In this document: in pieces, positions 45,654 through 55,309 of the stretch
Layout: every line of letters begins with the position of its first letter
Numbering within the stretch: position 1 is the stretch's first letter
From: Spirosoma aureum
GTDB lineage: Bacteria > Bacteroidota > Bacteroidia > Cytophagales > Spirosomataceae
Direction: 5' to 3'
DNA: 64,000 nt
NCBI RefSeq assembly: GCF_011604685.1
Contig: NZ_CP050063.1
Coordinates: forward strand, 5,044,501 to 5,108,500
The notes under the pieces: generated by a model
What the model was told of the DNA's origin: nothing
Databases searched by the model: none
The model's input: only the letters and a program-made list of their open reading frames with translations
Made by a program: the position numbers and the translations under genes

Positions 45654-46712
45654 TTATTTAAGTCCAATATGATCCTTGCTGTAGGAAAGACAGGCAACAA
45701 TATTCCCCTCTTCGGCCGCAAGCCGGTTATCAGCCGATAATTGCGAGATTCTTGGCAGGGCCGTTTTGGGCTTGTGCTCCCGGACCATGCGAAGCGTTCG
45801 GGCCAGATCGGAACCCGGCACGTTGTCAAACGTAGCCCAGTAATCCGGTTTCAGGCAGGGGATTTCCAGCGGATCACGGGTGATCATTTCCAGGTTGAAG
45901 GTGACGGCCGGATTGTGTTTTTTACAGAGTTCAATGATCGTTGGCAAGTTCAGGAGACCCTGTCCCAATGGTACTTCTGAAAGTAGGAAACCATCGGCAT
46001 ATTCTTCTACGGCCATATCTTTCACGTGCGTCGTAAACACATACGGCACCAGCGTCTGAATGACTTCCATCGGGTCTTCAAGCAGGGCAATGCTGTTGCC
46101 AAAATCCAGCGTAACGCCTATCCACTCGCTGTTCATCTGCTTGATGAGTGCCACCAGCTCTTTAGCACGCCAGTCTTTGTGATTTTCGACACCGAGTTTG
46201 ACTTTGTGCTTCCGAAGAACCGGCTCAGACAGTTGCAGGGAAACCAGCGCATTCTTTCTTAACTCCTGAAATGCCTCGGCCGAATGGTATGTTTCATAGC
46301 GTCGACCCGATGAACAGACTGTACGTAAAATTTGCGCACCGGCTTCTTTCGCATTGACAACTTCCTGCTCAAATTTTGCGACATCGCCCGGCTTTTTGGG
46401 TAAAGCAATCGATCCTTCCAGATACAGGCCAAGCTTCTCCCGCTTTTCGCGGACTTTTTTGGCAAACTCTGCCGACCAGTCGTTAACCACAACCTGCGCT
46501 CCTCCTGCTCCAATTTCATGACAATGATCGAGCAGGTCCAGCGCATTCGCGAAGCCGGGATAGGCACTGCTGGGTGTTTTGGGGTTCCAGCGACTGGCGT
46601 AGGAGTGAACGACAATACCCATGCCGGTCGTCTTGAAAAAATCGGGCATCTGGGGCATCGAAAGAGCCACTGCTCCGACACCAGCCTTTTGCAAAAATTC
46701 GCGTCTATACAT
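45654..46712 (-). CDS. Tat-exported sugar phosphate isomerase/epimerase-like TIM-barrel protein
   Basis: A 352-aa protein with a twin-arginine signal (MYRREFLQKAGVGAVALSM). The mature part is of the xylose-isomerase-like/AP-endonuclease-2 TIM-barrel family: VENHKDWRAKEL, IGVTLDFGNSIALLEDP, TTHVKDMAV and FNLEMITRDPLEIP carry likely metal ligands (Glu, Asp, His). The family includes sugar epimerases and keto-sugar hydrolase-like enzymes. Predicted periplasmic. Probably works with the neighbouring dehydrogenase and transporter. Confidence 0.85.
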   Translation of the reverse strand: MYRREFLQKAGVGAVALSMPQMPDFFKTTGMGIVVHSYASRWNPKTPSSAYPGFANALDLLDHCHEIGAGGAQVVVNDWSAEFAKKVREKREKLGLYLEGSIALPKKPGDVAKFEQEVVNAKEAGAQILRTVCSSGRRYETYHSAEAFQELRKNALVSLQLSEPVLRKHKVKLGVENHKDWRAKELVALIKQMNSEWIGVTLDFGNSIALLEDPMEVIQTLVPYVFTTHVKDMAVEEYADGFLLSEVPLGQGLLNLPTIIELCKKHNPAVTFNLEMITRDPLEIPCLKPDYWATFDNVPGSDLARTLRMVREHKPKTALPRISQLSADNRLAAEEGNIVACLSYSKDHIGLK

Positions 46713-46760
46713 CAGATTACAAAATGGAATATTGTGAACAGTCTTTAGTAAGCAGTTTCA

Positions 46761-46857
46761 GCAGGCAGCAGGCAGTCTTCAGTGGGCAGTTTGCAGCGAG
46801 CGGTTGACGGCCCACTAAGGCCTGTATACTGCCTACTGGAGTCCGCCCACTGCACAC
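46761..46857. repeat. Imperfect inverted repeat of the GTCTTCAGTTGGCAGT family
   Basis: Left part has GGCAGCAGGCAGTCTTCAG, then TGGGCAGT. The right part has ACTGCCTACTGGAGTC and CCCACTGCACACT, roughly its reverse complement. It separates two genes on the same strand and ends one base before the dehydrogenase stop codon. Confidence 0.75.
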
Positions 46858-49416
46858 TTATTTCCCGTTGGCAGAACTGGCTTCAAGCACATACTTATTG
46901 AGTTCTTTAGCCGTCCAGGGAACAACTCGACCCTGTGAGGTAACGCGCGTCATACCCACAACCCGTTTGCCAATTGGTCCTGCCTGATTTCCCCATTCGT
47001 TTCGGATATAGGTCAGGATGGCGGTTATAGCCCCATCGTCCATCGTCGAATGTGCGGGCATAACGGGAAGTACATCCGGAACATCATACACTTTACCAGC
47101 CACATCTACCGGCCCTTCCATGCCGTGTAAGATGATCAGTGACAGGCGTTTCTCATCGCCCAATACCCAATCAGACCCAATCAATGGGGGAGCAAATCGG
47201 TTTAAGCCCGCGCCATCTGTCCCATGACAGCCCGCGCATGTGCTCAGGTAATGCTGCCTTCCCAGTGCAAATTGTTTCTGTTCTTCATCGCTTAACAGGC
47301 TCTTCTTCACCGAAGCCGTTTTAGCAGCAACATGACCCGGCCACTCGAACATGGCCGACAAGGCACTAAGGCGTGATGGGTCAATACCCGAATTGGCAGC
47401 TGTCAGGATTGCGGGTGCCGAAGCCAGCTTTACCGGTTTCAGCTTACCAGCCGAACCTGCTATCGACATGCCAGTAAGTACCGTTTTATCCTGCCAGCTC
47501 AGCGATCCTTTTTTAGCATTTAGTCCCGCCAATAGTGCCGTGAGTTCAGCCGTGTTTCGCTTCCGAACGACTGATGTAGTCAGCATTTCCAGAAAAATTT
47601 CCTTCGATGGACTCTGCGTCTGCCATTGAGGAGATTTCAGCAGGTTTTGTAAAAAGGCAAATTCCTGATTGGGCAGACTACTGATAACGGCATCCCGTAT
47701 CAAAGCTGTTTCACCGTACCGGTCAACAATACTCGCCAGCAACGGGTGAGCTGTTTTGGGGTCGAGTGCCCTGGCCGATAATGCCATCTGTAGAATTTGT
47801 TCAATCGGTGCTTTCTCCCACTGACTTAGCAGTTGCTTACCCAGTTTTTCCTGAATGATTTTATCAGCTTTTGCAAAAGGCTCCAGTAGCCGCAAAGCGG
47901 TTGTACTAACGAGTGGGTCCGAATCAGAAACCAGTGGCAACAGTAGATCGGGGCTGCTCAGTTTCAGCCCGTCCAGCGTCCATAAAACCTGAAAACGGCC
48001 CAGATTCGATGCTCCCTGCCGCGCAACACTGGTTAATGCCTCTCGTACGCTTTTGTCGTTGCGTTCAACCAGCAGTCGTTGGGCCATATCCCGATACCAA
48101 CCATCGGGGTTCGAGAGCTGAGCAACCAGGTCGGTGGGTGACGCTGTAGACAATTTCGCTGGTTTTGAGGAAGTCCAGTTCTCAGGAACGATTCGCCAGA
48201 TTCGCCCACTATGAACGGGCTGAATCAAATGACGAGCCAGCGTCTGTTCTTTCAGGTATGGGGTTACGTAGGCTCCATGCTGAATAAGTCCCCGGTACAT
48301 ATCGGCCACATACAAAGCACCATCCGGTCCGGTAGCGAGGTTTACCGGCCGAAACCGCTCATCGGTTGATGCCAGAAACTCTTTCCCCGGATGCGGGTCG
48401 TGGGCACTGATTAACAAGCCTTTATCTTCAACAATATTTCGTTTGATCAGATTACCGGCGGGTTCGCAGACGAACACATTGCCGTAAAATGCAGTCGGCA
48501 GAGCTTTGCCGCGATAAAAAAGGGGGGAACAGGCAGCCGTAAATTCCTGCAAACGTCCTTCTTTATCCAAGGTTCCGGGTATGTAGCCGCGATTAACGGC
48601 TGGTGTTGGCCGAATTGGATAGACTCGACGGTCGATCGTCAATCCATAATCGATACCGGTCGTCGGCGTATGGTTTTTATTCCTGGACAAGTAATTTGGG
48701 GGAACCAGATCGGCGTGTAGCTGCGACCAGTTGTAGTTGTAATACAGTCGGCCTCTGTCATCATGGCTCATGCCCCACTGGCCACGAAATTCCGTCGAAT
48801 CTCGCTGTAGTTTTCCATCCATCAGCCGATAGCGAAAGCGGGATTTGGCGTTGTAATACCAGTTATCCATGCTGCGCCAGAGCCCATTTCCCGAATGTTC
48901 GGGCAGGCCACCCCCGGCATAATCTTTATCGATCAGAGTTTTTGTATCTGCCTTCAGATCACCATTCAGATCTTTGGTCATCCATAAGGCTTTGTTTTCA
49001 ACGACCAGCGCCCCTCCCGGAACTAAAGCTAAAGCCCTGGGCATGATCAGACTATCGAGGTATACTTTGCTGACATCCATCTGGCCGTCGCCGTTGGTAT
49101 CTTCAAGAACCGTTATGCGGCCGGTTGGCTTATTTTCGTCTTCACCGTCTATAGTGGTCATAAAACCACGCATTTCTACCACCCAGAGCCTGCCATCTTC
49201 ATCAAAGGTCATCACCACTGGCGACTGAACCAGTGGCTCAGCCGCAACAAGCTGAATTTTCAGGCCTGGTTCGAGCTGAAAGGTAGTCAGTTCTTCCGCT
49301 GGCGTTCGTGCCGGTGACGGTTCGTCGCCCAACAGGCTTCCAAGCTTCGAGGTAAAGCTTACGAGACAAATAAGGCCAGCACCCAGCAACGAGATATAAT
49401 AAGCAGGCTTAACCAT
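46858..49416 (-). CDS. Membrane-bound dehydrogenase-like protein with HEAT-like region and cytochrome c domain
   Basis: An 852-aa protein with an N-terminal signal/anchor (residues 1-23). Residues about 45-400 form a propeller of the membrane-bound-dehydrogenase (PVC-type) or sorbosone-dehydrogenase kind (VVMTFDEDGRLWVVEMRG, GPDGALYVADMYRG). A helical repeat region (about 420-690) is followed by a cytochrome c domain with the heme motif CAGCH and a likely distal Met (VLPVMPAHS). Periplasmic oxidation of a sugar or aldehyde with electrons to the respiratory chain is the usual inference. It is first in the leftward group. Confidence 0.85.
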   Translation of the reverse strand: MVKPAYYISLLGAGLICLVSFTSKLGSLLGDEPSPARTPAEELTTFQLEPGLKIQLVAAEPLVQSPVVMTFDEDGRLWVVEMRGFMTTIDGEDENKPTGRITVLEDTNGDGQMDVSKVYLDSLIMPRALALVPGGALVVENKALWMTKDLNGDLKADTKTLIDKDYAGGGLPEHSGNGLWRSMDNWYYNAKSRFRYRLMDGKLQRDSTEFRGQWGMSHDDRGRLYYNYNWSQLHADLVPPNYLSRNKNHTPTTGIDYGLTIDRRVYPIRPTPAVNRGYIPGTLDKEGRLQEFTAACSPLFYRGKALPTAFYGNVFVCEPAGNLIKRNIVEDKGLLISAHDPHPGKEFLASTDERFRPVNLATGPDGALYVADMYRGLIQHGAYVTPYLKEQTLARHLIQPVHSGRIWRIVPENWTSSKPAKLSTASPTDLVAQLSNPDGWYRDMAQRLLVERNDKSVREALTSVARQGASNLGRFQVLWTLDGLKLSSPDLLLPLVSDSDPLVSTTALRLLEPFAKADKIIQEKLGKQLLSQWEKAPIEQILQMALSARALDPKTAHPLLASIVDRYGETALIRDAVISSLPNQEFAFLQNLLKSPQWQTQSPSKEIFLEMLTTSVVRKRNTAELTALLAGLNAKKGSLSWQDKTVLTGMSIAGSAGKLKPVKLASAPAILTAANSGIDPSRLSALSAMFEWPGHVAAKTASVKKSLLSDEEQKQFALGRQHYLSTCAGCHGTDGAGLNRFAPPLIGSDWVLGDEKRLSLIILHGMEGPVDVAGKVYDVPDVLPVMPAHSTMDDGAITAILTYIRNEWGNQAGPIGKRVVGMTRVTSQGRVVPWTAKELNKYVLEASSANGK

Positions 49417-49715
49417 GCAATAAAGACGACATTACAAGTTTTCAAAAACGTTCGTTACACTAGCAATCACTAGGTACATAAAGCTTATAGGGCTTAACAA
49501 ATACTTCAACTGTTTCTATAAATTTTACTACTGATTAGTTCATCAAACGAATAGTCATCCTTCTTTGATCAAGAAGAGTAGACACGAATCCATCTGGCTT
49601 TTACCCAGTAATTGGGTGATTATGGGATTTAGAGGCAGCTAAGTGGTCAAAGTGTGCTCGATTAACCAGTTACCTCAATGAGCATTGTTGTTCAATTACA
49701 AAGGATTAGTTAATC
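49417..49715. other. Divergent promoter region of the dehydrogenase and SDR genes
   Basis: Almost 300 bases of AT-rich sequence with no protein-like frame. Short repeats such as CACTAG and CACTAGG occur near 49457-49472. It must hold promoters for both directions, but no -7/-33 pair was convincing. Confidence 0.4.
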
Positions 49716-50471
49716 ATGTCGAATCGATTTACAAACCAGACAGCCATCGTTACGGGTGGGGCCGAGGGCATAGGTAAAGGCATTGCCAAACGGCTTGCTT
49801 CTGAAGGGGCAACCGTCATTTTGTTCGATAAAAACGCGGCTTTACTGGAACGTACGGTCGATGAATATACCGGACAGGGGTATAAGGTTAGCGGGCACGC
49901 TGTCGATATTTCCCAGGAAAATGCCGTTGCCAAAGCGGTTCGAACTGTCGGTGAAACGTTTGGTCAACTCCACATCATGATTAACTCTGCCGGTATTGTG
50001 GGGCCGACGAATACCAAAATTATCGACTATGACGTAGTTGAGTATGACAAGGTCTACAGCATTAATTTGCGGGGCGCTTTTCTGATGACCAAATATGCGC
50101 TGAAAGTCATGGAAACAGCCAATTATGGCCGGATTCTGCACATGGCTTCTATTGCAGGCAAGGAAGGAAATCCGTTGATGGCGGGTTATTCGTCCATGAA
50201 AGCCGGATTGATCGGGCTGGTTAAAGGAGTCGGTAAAGAATACGCCGAAACAGGAATTACCGTCAACGGGCTGGCTCCGGCTGTAATCAGGACGGCCATG
50301 AACGAGAACACAGCCCCGGAACAATTGGCTTACATGACGGCAAAAATCCCAATGAAACGTCTGGGAACTGTCGATGAGGTAGCTTCTCTGGCAGCCTGGG
50401 TCGTCTCCAGAGAAGCCAGTTTTACCACCGGGTTTATTTTCGATCTTTCGGGTGGTCGGGCTACGTATTAA
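49716..50471 (+). CDS. SDR-family NAD(P)-dependent oxidoreductase
   Basis: A 251-aa classical SDR: VTGGAEGIGKGIA (13-25), INSAGIVGPTN, catalytic Ser in MASIAGKEG, YSSMK (Tyr and Lys) and a LSGGRATY C-terminus. Full length, related to 3-oxoacyl-ACP reductase and sugar dehydrogenases. It faces away from the dehydrogenase gene and may belong to the same sugar-oxidation function, since it shares the divergent promoter region. It ends just before a perfect palindrome. Confidence 0.85.
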   Translation: MSNRFTNQTAIVTGGAEGIGKGIAKRLASEGATVILFDKNAALLERTVDEYTGQGYKVSGHAVDISQENAVAKAVRTVGETFGQLHIMINSAGIVGPTNTKIIDYDVVEYDKVYSINLRGAFLMTKYALKVMETANYGRILHMASIAGKEGNPLMAGYSSMKAGLIGLVKGVGKEYAETGITVNGLAPAVIRTAMNENTAPEQLAYMTAKIPMKRLGTVDEVASLAAWVVSREASFTTGFIFDLSGGRATY

Positions 50472-50488
50472 ACCTTTCCTGTCAGAGC

Positions 50489-50529
50489 GGGGTGCGGTGC
50501 CACGGTTTATAACCGTGGCACCGCACCCC
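50489..50529. repeat. Perfect 19-base-arm palindrome, GTGCCACGGTT family
   Basis: GGGGTGCGGTGCCACGGTT and its exact reverse complement are separated by TAT. It lies between the converging SDR and lipoprotein genes. A related copy is at 59674-59733. It may act as a bidirectional terminator or a REP-type mobile repeat. Confidence 0.9.
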
Positions 50530-50554
50530 ACGGCACAAGTAGGCACAAGGGAGC

Positions 50555-51283
50555 TTATTCAGCTACCTCAACGTTTAATTTATAGCGTCCCTGGGCACCC
50601 GAATAAGCCGGATCGAAGCTAGCTGTTAACGATGAACCATAGGCTCGGCCGGAGTCAAGGATACGGAGCTTCAATGGTTTACGGTCAGTGCCATAGCGTG
50701 CCGTAACGGTATATTTCCCTAACGGCACATCATCGATATACATCCGATCGGGTTTTGCCGTAAGCGCTTTTCCGTTCTTCCCATCCATCAAGGGACCTAC
50801 GGGCTGTAGTGTCAACTCGACGGCCTCCGTGTCAATTCCCAGGCCAACCACTTCAATTTGTCCGCCATAGTACCCCACATCCCCAAATTCTCCGGTGCGT
50901 TCACCGGCAATTTTCAAACTTAGATTACGAACGGCACCCTCCGTCCCCGAAAAAGCCACATCGGTTTCTGAATGAAGATCAAGCACATACCTTTTATTGT
51001 CGAACTTAATCTCGGTTGTTCCCCGAATGTACCAGGAGCCGGGCGTCAATTCGAGTTTGTAGCGCCCGGACGCGTCGGTTCGGCCCAGGATATTGTGATT
51101 GTAAAACTGGGTGTTGTTGACGACTATACTGGCATTCGCAATGGGATTGCCCTGCGTATCGACCACCCGGCCACTGACAAAACCCTGTTGTGGCGTTAGA
51201 TTATCGTTCCCGGCAATTTCTTTTTTACAGGCAGTACCGATCAAAGCAAGGGTGGTTATCAGCAGGAATATTCGTGTTTTCAT
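50555..51283 (-). CDS. Lipoprotein with carboxypeptidase-regulatory-like (Ig-like) domain
   Basis: A 242-aa lipoprotein from the ATG at 51283, with lipobox LIGTACKK. Residues about 35-110 form a carboxypeptidase-regulatory-like/CNA-B type beta sandwich (SGRVVDTQGNPIANASIVV, GRTDASGRYKLELTPG), followed by a second beta-rich domain without a recognisable family. A surface-exposed or outer-membrane binding role is likely. It is a single gene converging on the SDR gene. Confidence 0.8.
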   Translation of the reverse strand: MKTRIFLLITTLALIGTACKKEIAGNDNLTPQQGFVSGRVVDTQGNPIANASIVVNNTQFYNHNILGRTDASGRYKLELTPGSWYIRGTTEIKFDNKRYVLDLHSETDVAFSGTEGAVRNLSLKIAGERTGEFGDVGYYGGQIEVVGLGIDTEAVELTLQPVGPLMDGKNGKALTAKPDRMYIDDVPLGKYTVTARYGTDRKPLKLRILDSGRAYGSSLTASFDPAYSGAQGRYKLNVEVAE

Positions 51284-51581
51284 GAGCATTGACTAGCTTG
51301 TTTACAGACTAACCGGCGGAGCATTTGCTCCAGTCCGACGAGACAAAACTGTTTTTTTGTTGCTCTGTAAACCAGCCAATTCATTTTGAAGTGATGAATA
51401 ATAGAGCCCAATCGAATAAAAAGTCCCATGAAACTGCACCTCAGCTTGTCACAAACAGGCAGGATTTTCGCTACGCTGGCAGAAAATAAGTGTCTTTTTT
51501 TTCCTGCTTTTCCAACCAGCACCAAACCACCTGACTCTATAGTATAGTTGAAACGTAGTCTCTCACTAAATTAAAACATCT

Positions 51582-52091
51582 ATGACTATGCTAAAAGCAA
51601 CGCGGCATTTTCTTCTTGCAGTACTAGTTTGCCTGTGCTCGTTTAGCTGTACCACAACCCCTGTTGATACTGACAATCCATCCTCATCGGCCGGTTTGCA
51701 GGCGATGCGAGCAAGTTTTGGTTCATTAGCTGGCGAATGGGTACTGACTAATTATAAAAACCAACCACTGGCCCCTACTTTACAAAATCGGGCAACCCTC
51801 GTACTTAAGAAACAGACAGATGAGACCCTGGAAGCGGGTGGTCGTAGTTTTGTCAACTATTATGGTGGTTCCTTTAGTCTGGACGAGTCGAAAGGTCTGG
51901 TCATCTCCACAGACGGCCTGATTTCGACCAAGATGGCGGGTTCAGCCGAAGACATGCAGGCTGAAACGACTTACTATAACAATCTGGGAAAAGCCATCTA
52001 TTTTGAACTAGCCAATACTGGCCAGCTTCTGTTGTACACTGGGCCCAAGGGTGACGCCAGCACCGAAGTGCTCTATTTCAGTAAGAAGTAA
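51582..52091 (+). CDS. META-domain (HslJ-like) lipoprotein
   Basis: A 169-aa protein with signal peptide and lipobox (LLAVLVCLCSFSC). The mature region, GEWVLTNYKNQPL, then RSFVNYYGGSFSL and ISTKMAGSAEDMQAE, fits the META/HslJ fold, in which a Met-Ala-Gly-like strand is typical. HslJ relatives are envelope proteins of unclear function linked to stress or novobiocin resistance. A strong terminator follows. The upstream 51290-51581 stretch shows no gene. Confidence 0.8.
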   Translation: MTMLKATRHFLLAVLVCLCSFSCTTTPVDTDNPSSSAGLQAMRASFGSLAGEWVLTNYKNQPLAPTLQNRATLVLKKQTDETLEAGGRSFVNYYGGSFSLDESKGLVISTDGLISTKMAGSAEDMQAETTYYNNLGKAIYFELANTGQLLLYTGPKGDASTEVLYFSKK

Positions 52092-52096
52092 CACAT

Positions 52097-52159
52097 GCCG
52101 GGCGTACAAAGACAGAGACCTTTTCCTGGAAATAGGGCCTCTGTCTTTATGCGCCCGGC
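52097..52159. terminator. Stem-loop after the META lipoprotein gene
   Basis: Outer arms GCCGGGCG / GCGCCCGGC and inner arms AAAGACAGAG / CTCTGTCTTT form a two-part hairpin between converging genes. T runs are short, so the mechanism may be structural. Confidence 0.7.
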
Positions 52160-52191
52160 TTAATTTTGTCAAATCATACTTACCGATTCGC

Positions 52192-52563
52192 TCATTTCTT
52201 TTGCGCCGGTTTTTCCAGGTTCTTCATTACTCTAAACTTCACAATTCTGGCAATCAGGTTTAAGGGCATCGGTTTGTCAAGCGGGAATTGGACCGATCCT
52301 TTCGCCCCTTTATACAGAGCAAGTTCTTCTTTGAATGCCTCAATGCCTGTTGGTGTCGGATAAAGGCCAATGTGATTTTTAAAGGCGGCAAAGTGAATCA
52401 GGTTCCCGTTCAGCGTGTAAGTCGGCATGGCATACTTGATCGTTTCTTCGGCTTCCGGTGCTGCGTTTTTTATTGTCTCACGAATTTGTTCCAGGCTTTT
52501 TTGAATATCGGCTGGAAATCCTGCGATATACTCGTCAATGTTGCTGGGCTTTTCGGTTGTCAT
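52192..52563 (-). CDS. DUF1801 (YdhG-like) protein
   Basis: A 123-aa protein of the DUF1801 family. It shows IDEYIAGFPADIQKSLEQIR, ETIKYAMPTYTLNGNLIHFA, and HIGLYPTPTGIEAF and GSVQFPLDKPMPLNLIARIV blocks. A Bacillus member (FrataxIn-like YdhG) has been proposed as an iron chaperone; the role here is unproven. Soluble, normal length. It converges on the META lipoprotein gene. Confidence 0.88.
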   Translation of the reverse strand: MTTEKPSNIDEYIAGFPADIQKSLEQIRETIKNAAPEAEETIKYAMPTYTLNGNLIHFAAFKNHIGLYPTPTGIEAFKEELALYKGAKGSVQFPLDKPMPLNLIARIVKFRVMKNLEKPAQKK

Positions 52564-52630
52564 ACGGTTCTATCGTTTCGTGCAATTTTTACATCCACTG
52601 GGCAATAATGAACTGATTCTGCTTTTCCGG

Positions 52631-53866
52631 TCAATGCGGCTCCGGGTGTTCCAGCACAATGGTCGCGGGTTCCGTACGTGCCCCTTTAAGCTTGCGTGCC
52701 CGATCATAAGCACGAAAAACAAACGGCACGATGTCCGTCCCATCGGTTGAGGGGAAAAAGCCGGTCTGGCTATTTAGCGCATTGGTAAATAACACGACAG
52801 TCAGGTTGCCAGGCAATTTCATCCAGGTAGTTCGCAAACCAAAATAAGGAACTTTGCTGTCATAATACCACCATCCATCATGGTAAGCCAGATCGCCCAG
52901 TGTAGTAGACGCCCGAAAACAGCCTAAATTATTCAGCAACAGCGTATCTTTATACGCAGTCGGTAATACGGATTGGTCGGAGGATGACAGTACACTCGCA
53001 TAGAGCTTACCCGCTTCCTGAGGTGTCAGATACCAGCCATAAGCGCCCAGTGTATTATAAAAACTTCCGGGGTCCCAGCCTTTCCGGCCCGAATACGGAT
53101 AGTCGTAATTATAGGTAGGTCCACTCACGGGCTGACTGGGCTGAATATCGGTCAGCCCGATTTTTTCAAAGATATTTTTTTGGACAAACGTAAGATAAAG
53201 CTGCTGCGTCCGTCGATCATCGGTATCGTCGTTCCCCGTAAAGACATAGCCCGTTAAAGCCGGAATCAGTAGTCTGAACAGGCCAACATTGGCGTTCTGA
53301 TAACAATACTGCCCACGATTAGTGGTCTTGACCCCCTTGGCAATCAATTGTTTTAAACCCGAATAAATATTTTCCGTATAACTACCATTGCGACAATCTC
53401 CCCCAAGGCCAATGATACCACTCCGGTGGTTGAACAACTCACGAAACGTGATCTGGTCTATGTTCTCCCCTTTTGGCCAGGATTGCGGGAGGTATTTACC
53501 AATTTTATCGGTCGTTTTAATGCCTTTCTGAGCGGCCAACTGCGTAAAAGCCATGGCCGTAATTGTTTTGCTCATGCTGGCTATGTGCATTTTCGTATCG
53601 ATCGAATAGGGCTTCTCACCCTGAGCATCGACGGTTCGGGATTTTAAACCACCATTACCCGATGCTTTGAATTCGTTGCCTTCGTAGATAACGAAGCCAT
53701 ACCCCAGATTCCGGTTCTGGAGCGAATCGGTTAAGGTACGTGCAAACAAGTCGGTCAGTAAGACAGGGGTCGGTACGGGGTCAGCATTCCGCTTACAGCC
53801 ATAAGCAACCAGCACGATTAAAATCATGCTGATGAAAACGCGGGGCAATAAATAGTACACTCTCAT
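52631..53866 (-). CDS. Serine hydrolase, beta-lactamase/DD-peptidase fold, lipoprotein
   Basis: A 411-aa class C-type serine hydrolase. A signal peptide ends in a lipobox near residue 24 (LVAYGCKR). The active site motif ASMSKT gives Ser97-x-x-Lys100, with a later YCYQNAN (Tyr-x-Asn) and a HDGWWY (His-x-Gly) motif. Such proteins are esterases or D-Ala-D-Ala peptidases more often than beta-lactamases. Predicted outer-membrane-anchored. Downstream of the propeller gene on the same strand. Confidence 0.85.
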   Translation of the reverse strand: MRVYYLLPRVFISMILIVLVAYGCKRNADPVPTPVLLTDLFARTLTDSLQNRNLGYGFVIYEGNEFKASGNGGLKSRTVDAQGEKPYSIDTKMHIASMSKTITAMAFTQLAAQKGIKTTDKIGKYLPQSWPKGENIDQITFRELFNHRSGIIGLGGDCRNGSYTENIYSGLKQLIAKGVKTTNRGQYCYQNANVGLFRLLIPALTGYVFTGNDDTDDRRTQQLYLTFVQKNIFEKIGLTDIQPSQPVSGPTYNYDYPYSGRKGWDPGSFYNTLGAYGWYLTPQEAGKLYASVLSSSDQSVLPTAYKDTLLLNNLGCFRASTTLGDLAYHDGWWYYDSKVPYFGLRTTWMKLPGNLTVVLFTNALNSQTGFFPSTDGTDIVPFVFRAYDRARKLKGARTEPATIVLEHPEPH

Positions 53867-53915
53867 TGCGTTTCAGATATGTTTCGATACACCACCCGTG
53901 TTTTCAGAAACGACT

Positions 53916-54854
53916 CTATTTTGGCAGGAAAACATTCACAGCCGGATGCATTGTGTAGAGTCGGTATTTCTGGCCGTCATTAACTAGAATACCGCTCGAT
54001 TTGTTGCCGCCAACAAGTGGGTTCCCCGAATATTTCTTCCAGTGAATCAGATCTTTCGACACTGCCACATTAGTCGTCCATTCATGCCAGTCCGCAAACG
54101 CCGATGCATGGTAATAGGCGTAATACAATCCTTTGTGTCGAATTACCTGGTTCATGGCAACCGCATATCGGTCATAGTCGCCGGGGCCTTTCGACAATAC
54201 GGGTTCATCCTGCACATTCGTCCATACCTTCAGATCCTTTGACGTGGCCAGCCAAACTGCCTGATCTTTCCGTTCGTAAAACAGGTACCACACATCGCCT
54301 TCCTTCCAGGCCGTTGGGGTTCCATAGGGGCCTTTACTCAGCGGCTGTCCATTGGTGTATCGAATGTTGATCGGTCCTTGCTCTTTCCAGTTGATACGGT
54401 CAGTTGATGTCAGTAGATGCGCAATATCATCCTTACCTTCGGCAAACATATAGTATGTTTCACCAGCTTTGACCACCATCATATCTTCTACCCAATCTGA
54501 CTTAAATATTGGGTTATTCTTCGATCGCACCCAGGTCAGCCCATCCGGCGAAGTTGCATAGCCAAGGTATTTCGTTTTATCGCCACTTTCCCGGTAGCCC
54601 GTATACCACAAATGATAGGTATCCCCCTCATGCAGAATATACCCGCGTTCACGAATTTTCAGATCCCAGGTATCTTCGCCCGTACCCGCAAAAACCGGAT
54701 TGTTTTTATACGGTGTAAATGAAACAAGCTCTGCCGGAAACTCGTCATCGGTATGCAAGCTGGATTGATTCTGGTCAGAAGCTATCCACGCACAGAACAG
54801 GAATACCGAAAAAAGCAGGAGTATCAGTCTGGTGTCAGGTAGTCGTTTTCGCAT
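53916..54854 (-). CDS. Exported five-bladed propeller glycosidase-like protein (GH43/GH32-like)
   Basis: A 312-aa protein with an N-terminal signal peptide (residues 1-26). The mature part has repeated blades of the type SPDGLTWVRSKNNPIF and STDRINWKEQG, with ILHEGDTYHLWYTGYRE and WYLFYERKDQ, as in GH43/GH32/GH130-type glycosidases. Three acidic catalytic residues cannot be assigned by eye. Likely acts on arabinan- or fructan-like or mannoside sugars. The beta-lactamase-fold gene follows on the same strand. Confidence 0.75.
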   Translation of the reverse strand: MRKRLPDTRLILLLFSVFLFCAWIASDQNQSSLHTDDEFPAELVSFTPYKNNPVFAGTGEDTWDLKIRERGYILHEGDTYHLWYTGYRESGDKTKYLGYATSPDGLTWVRSKNNPIFKSDWVEDMMVVKAGETYYMFAEGKDDIAHLLTSTDRINWKEQGPINIRYTNGQPLSKGPYGTPTAWKEGDVWYLFYERKDQAVWLATSKDLKVWTNVQDEPVLSKGPGDYDRYAVAMNQVIRHKGLYYAYYHASAFADWHEWTTNVAVSKDLIHWKKYSGNPLVGGNKSSGILVNDGQKYRLYTMHPAVNVFLPK

Positions 54855-54868
54855 TAGTTGTTGCGCAT

Positions 54869-55087
54869 TTATCGGTTCAGGTTCAGATAAAGTTCTTCTA
54901 CTTTCTGACGCGCCCAGGGCGTTTTGCGCAAAAAAGTCAGGCTGGATTTAACACTTGGATTGTCGGTAAAGCAGCGGATGGCAATCCGGTCGCCCAGCCG
55001 CTGCCAGCCATAATAATCCACCAGTTCATTGAGGATTGTTTCGAGCGTTTTGCCGTGCAACGGGTTGTTGGGCTGGGTGTCTTGCAT
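54869..55087 (-). CDS. VF530/DUF2132 family small DNA-binding protein
   Basis: A 72-aa protein with the family pattern [20 protein letters not shown], then [20 protein letters not shown], and [12 protein letters not shown]. The family fold resembles DNA-binding modules, but function is not established. Normal length. It lies 14 bases upstream of the propeller gene and may be co-transcribed. Confidence 0.9.
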   Translation of the reverse strand: MQDTQPNNPLHGKTLETILNELVDYYGWQRLGDRIAIRCFTDNPSVKSSLTFLRKTPWARQKVEELYLNLNR

Positions 55088-55309
55088 ACTTGTTCGATTG
55101 ATGATGGTCTTGGTGTCTTTAGTGGGCAGTCAACAGCATATTCGTCAGACATTGTCAATAAATTGCCAGCTCAGGACGGCCTGTTTTGCTCATGGCAAGT
55201 TATTGATTTTAGGCTTAGAAACGGTAGTGAATGTGCTTATCTTAGTTTCATGACACCCGACCAATTCACAGTTAACGTAAAATCCTGAATCACGCTTTTA
55301 TTCGTGAAC

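Noticed and set aside
52631..53866. Antibiotic-resistance beta-lactamase
   Set aside because: The fold and SxxK motif are shared with esterases and DD-peptidases, and nothing in the sequence shows beta-lactam hydrolysis.
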